Position numbers and translations under genes: made by a program. Shown piece after piece: positions 61,376 through 64,000 of a stretch of 64,000 nucleotides of DNA. The notes below the pieces were generated by a model. The model saw nothing but the letters and a program-made list of their open reading frames with translations, was not told the DNA's origin and did not search any database. This DNA comes from Prorocentrum cordatum (taxonomy: Eukaryota > Sar > Dinophyceae > Prorocentrales > Prorocentraceae), in NCBI GenBank assembly GCA_963575745.1, contig CAUYUJ010017898.1, positions 48,544-112,543 on the forward strand, in the 5' to 3' direction. Within the stretch, counting starts at the first letter, position 1; the number at the start of each line of letters is the position of its first letter.

Positions 61376-61800
61376 AACGCGTCGCGAAACGGCCCGTCCA
61401 GGTCCAGGGGAGGGGGTGCGGGGGAGGGGTAAGCCCCCCCCCGAAGGGGAAGAAGGGAAGATGGAAGAAGAAACGCCTTAAACCACCGACGCCCAAAGGG
61501 CTGGCGGGGCTTGTTTGGGCAATCCCGGGGTTCCTGGGGTCGCGGAGCCGTCCGGGGGCCGCACTCCGGCCATGTTGAAGTCATCTTGGGTGCCGCCGCC
61601 GCGGCCGTAGCGACACATGTTGTTGTTGCAGGTTTATCGGGGTCACTTTGGAGAGCCACGGGGATCGCTGTGGGGCTATGTTCGGGTCATGCCGGGCTCA
61701 TTTTGGCCCCCGCCGCCGCCGTTACGACACGGGACTTCGCTCGGCACACCGCAGGTGTACTGGATTCATTCTGTCGCCCATCGGCATTTTGGCTCGAGCG
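61376..61800. other. Upstream region of the 61.8 kb gene
   Basis: No core promoter element is recognised. Contains GTCCAGGTCCAGGGGAGGGG shared with 51.97 kb. Confidence 0.3.
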
Positions 61801-61999
61801 ATGGACCGCTTCCTGAGGAAGCGGTCGGGCGACGATCTCGTTCCTGTGGAGCTGGGCCGGCCGAAGGCTGTGCCTCTTTCGCATGGCCGTCCAGACCGCA
61901 CGCGCAATGTGAGACAGAGGAATTCTACCAATGCGCTCAAAGAGCGGTTGTTCGAAGCTGTGGACGAGTGTCTCGACCCGGACGTTCTCGATCCGGAGG
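61801..61999 (+). CDS. Hypothetical protein, exon 1
   Basis: ATG 61801 opens a basic N-terminus (MDRFLRKRSGDDLVPVELG), then RNVRQRNSTNALKERLFEAV and ECLDPDVLDPE. GT at 62000 gives phase 1, matching exon 2 (AG at 62312-62313). About 66 residues. Codon use is ordinary rather than repeat-driven. Family not recognised. Confidence 0.6.
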
Positions 62000-62313
62000 G
62001 TTCTAACCGGTTTTTTGGGGGGAAGGGGGTTTTCCACAGAGCTCGGGGATGGACAGACCCCCCCTTAGTAAAACGTGGTTTAGTGAAAACGACCTGAGGC
62101 CCAGACCTGGCGGGCGCAAGCCTGGAAAATAGCGGCCAGGGCGGCCTCTCGAGAACCGAAAACGGACAATTCACTAATCGACGCGTCACTGTTGGGGGTT
62201 CTGTCCACCCCCAGGGGCGTCGGAGACTCGCCTAAACAGGGGGCGCGACGCCCCTGGAGTGGGGGCCCTCCTGGAAAACCCTCTCCCCCAAAACCCTTTT
62301 GGGATCCCTCCAG
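62000..62313 (+). other. Intron 1, GT-AG, with inverted repeats at its ends
   Basis: Begins GTTCTAACCGG, ends GATCCCTCCAG. Near the 5' end GGTTTTTTGGGGGGAAGGGG and TTTTCC pair with GGAAAACCCTCTCCCCC and AAAACCC near the 3' end, so the intron borders can fold together. This is introner-like; no clear target duplication was found. Confidence 0.55.
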
Positions 62314-62606
62314 CCCATTGCCTCGTCGAGCAGGCCTTGAGAAGAAAAGCGCACAGGGAGTCCGCAGATGTGATCCAGAGAGCGCGCCGGCGCATCGACA
62401 TTCTGCGGCAGGCCGCGCTCGCGGACTCTGACACCGACGGGGAGCCCTCCGACCCTTTCGCGCAGGACCCGCTGCTCATGCCGTCGAGCTCAGAGAGTGG
62501 ATCTGGGTGGCTGTGGGCGCATACTAGGAGGGCGGAGGGCAGCAGCGAGATCTTCAGCGGCGTGATGCACCACGAGGGCCGCTACGCGGCAGTTGTGGCA
62601 CACAAG
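62314..62606 (+). CDS. Hypothetical protein, exon 2
   Basis: Reads HCLVEQALRRKAHRESADVI, then DILRQAALADSDTDGEPSDP and EGRYAAVVAHK. In the genome the frame would stop one codon later (TGA 62607-62609) inside the inverted-repeat insert. Removing 62607-62761 joins VAHK directly to NMYPLHVSL in frame. Basic helix plus acidic Ser-rich linker; no family recognised. Confidence 0.6.
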
Positions 62607-62756
62607 TGATGGGCCCATCTTCCATTACCGCTACCATAAGTAGGAGGGGCAGGAGGAGGGCGAGGAGGAGGAGGAGGACGAGGAGGTGGAGGACCCCCCC
62701 CCTCCCTCCCCCCCCCCTCCTACTTATGGTAGTGGTAGTGAACAATGGGCCCATCA
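62607..62756. mobile_element. 150-bp inverted-repeat insert (introner/MITE-like)
   Basis: Terminal inverted repeats of about 42 bp (TGATGGGCCCATCTTCC at 62607; complement ending ATGGGCCCATCA at 62756) with about five mismatches surround a G/A- and C-rich middle. ACAAG flanks both sides (62602-62606 and 62757-62761), a candidate 5-bp target duplication. Excision of element plus one ACAAG restores the gene frame exactly. Confidence 0.75.
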
Positions 62757-62761
62757 ACAAG

Positions 62762-63376
62762 AACATGTACCCTTTGCATGTGTCGTTGGCGACCCATCAG
62801 CATTACACCCTCCAGGCGGCGATAGATTACCACGACAGCCCTTTGCGAGGTAAAGACGAATGGAGGACCAGCGGAGGTAGGGACCAGTGGAGGTTTTTCA
62901 ATGGCGCCGACCGCGACGCCACTTGGCACCAGGACTTGGCCGAGTGCAACAGGGAGCTCTTTGACAAGGGTTTCAGGCGAGACGCGATCTATGAGCTGGC
63001 CGCTTGCGGTGACGTCTTTCGCCCCAGGGCATGCGTCCCATACCACCAGACGGTGGATGACTGGACCAAAGATTTGGGCGGCGTGCATGATGGAACGGAC
63101 GTGTACGTTTGTATTTCCACATCGTCGTTTGTGTATCCAGCAGCCTGCGGCAATACCCGCCCCCGTGCCAGCTCAGACTTACCGGCGCCAGCTGCGCGGC
63201 TAGACGCGGAAGGCTGCGACGCCGACGGAGGCGATGACGACGACGACGATCGCGACGGCGACGACGATGACGACGGGGGGGCGGCCGGGCAGGGGGCGGC
63301 ATGGGGGAGAGGGGGCGACTGGGGGGCAGGGGGAAGAGGGGGGGCCAGGGAGGGGGCGGGCGAAGAGGGGCGCTAG
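62762..63376 (+). CDS. Hypothetical protein, exon 3 (end uncertain)
   Basis: Continues NMYPLHVSLATHQHYTLQAA, then DEWRTSGGRDQWRFFNGADR, HQDLAECNRELFDKGFRRDA and CGDVFRPRACVPYH to GGVHDGTDVYVCIS. Beyond about 63110 it becomes an Asp/Gly-rich low-complexity tail from GACGAC repeats, so either an intron begins near GTTTGT (about 63110) or the tail is real. Stop at 63374-63376. No family recognised. Confidence 0.55.
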   Translation, partial: NMYPLHVSLATHQHYTLQAAIDYHDSPLRGKDEWRTSGGRDQWRFFNGADRDATWHQDLAECNRELFDKGFRRDAIYELAACGDVFRPRACVPYHQTVDDWTKDLGGVHDGTDVYVCISTSSFVYPAACGNTRPRASSDLPAPAARLDAEGCDADGGDDDDDDRDGDDDDDGGAAGQGAAWGRGGDWGAGGRGGAREGAGEEGR

Positions 63377-63500
63377 GACTGCGGCGGACGAACGATATGA
63401 TATCGATGCTGCTCAAGGCTACGCTGTCGATGGCGACGGTGATCGACGCGACGATGGCGTAGATGATGACGATGATTGATGGCGGCGGCGGCGACAATCG
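63225..63500 (+). repeat. GACGAC/GATGAC low-complexity tract
   Basis: Repeated GACGACGAT and GGGGGC tracts. Any Asp-rich reading is tentative. Confidence 0.8.
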
Positions 63501-63639
63501 CGATGACGATGGCGACGTGCGCGGCGGCGGTTGTGGACATTACCAGGAAGGGGCGGGGTGGGCGGGGCGAGCACGAAAGCCGTCGTGCGCGACGCATTTC
63601 GCGGTCATATTCTGCGTGGGGCCGCGAGGAGTTCATTTG

Positions 63640-63960
63640 GGCAATCTTGGGCCTGTTTTTGGCTCTTCGGAGGGCCCTTCGGGGGGTTCTCTCGCTCCGT
63701 CGCGGGGCCGGGCGTCTGGAGGGTCTCTCGGGGCCGTCGTGGGGCCGTTTTCGGCTGCCCAGGACCCCCCGCGGGCCGTCTGGCAGCCACCCGGAGGGCA
63801 TCGAAGATACGCGCGGGGCTTTTTTCAGTCCGTCATTGGCATTCTTCACGTTACCTGCAAAGCCTCGCGGGCCTTCCGGGGCCATTCTTCCGTCGCGAGG
63901 CATTTTGTTCTTGCTTCTTGGGCCCTCTGGGACAGATGGCGCTTCGTGGTGCTGAAGTGC
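63640..63960. repeat. CTTGGGGCC-type degenerate repeat
   Basis: TCTTGGGCCTG, TCTCGGGGCCG and related units at the window end; no gene. Confidence 0.6.
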
Positions 63961-64000
63961 CTTCAAAGCTTCACACGCTCTGCGTGGTTCTGGTTATTTG

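Overview
This 64 kb window looks like repeat-dominated nuclear DNA from a protist, most likely a dinoflagellate. The grounds are tyrosine-recombinase (YR) retroelements whose polyprotein carries a cytosine-methyltransferase-like domain (such elements are reported from dinoflagellates), a small host gene with phase-consistent GT-AG splicing and terminal inverted repeats in its intervening sequences, near-identical WD40 repeats, and extensive GC-rich satellites and microsatellites. I saw no bacterial operons, tRNA, rRNA or spliced-leader genes. Most long open frames are artefacts of GC-rich or simple repeats that lack stop codons.

Layout. 1-1.8 kb: mosaic of direct and inverted repeats. 1.9-4.4 kb and 17.7-19.2 kb: copy 1 of a segmental duplication whose second copy lies at 24.6-25.3 and 26.8-29.9 kb. 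Copy 1 is interrupted at 4373-17709 by two adjacent minus-strand YR retroelements (YR-1, 4420-11307; YR-2, 11351-17707). Each has a Gag-like protein, RT, RNase H, a methyltransferase-like domain, a YR and split direct repeats. The paralogous site near 28694 is empty. 18-21 kb: a dispersed ~150-bp repeat family. 21.5-22.7 kb: a minus-strand ubiquitin-like/WD40 gene. 25-46.6 kb: about ten copies of a modular element with a CCCGGAAAGGG left end, a 16-bp satellite core and a 24-bp right-arm repeat, separated by other tandem arrays and one assembly gap. 46.8-54.5 kb: microsatellites, palindromic minisatellites and three short host-like exons (48.5-49.7 kb). 55.5 kb: a gene fragment with an in-frame stop. 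56.7-58.5 kb: a very long GT/GC microsatellite. 59-60.3 kb: second copy of a ~1 kb repeat. 61.8-63.4 kb: a hypothetical gene split by a GT-AG intron with inverted repeats at its ends and by a 150-bp inverted-repeat insert flanked by ACAAG duplications.

The best candidates for something new are (i) two neighbouring YR retroelements in which the methyltransferase-like domain lies on opposite sides of the recombinase, (ii) stop/start overlaps (ATGA, TGATG) linking their ORFs, (iii) the introner-like inserts in the 61.8 kb gene, and (iv) the satellite-bearing CCCGGAAAGGG element, shown to be an insertion by comparing the two duplicated segments. All calls come from reading the sequence by eye; no database search was possible.
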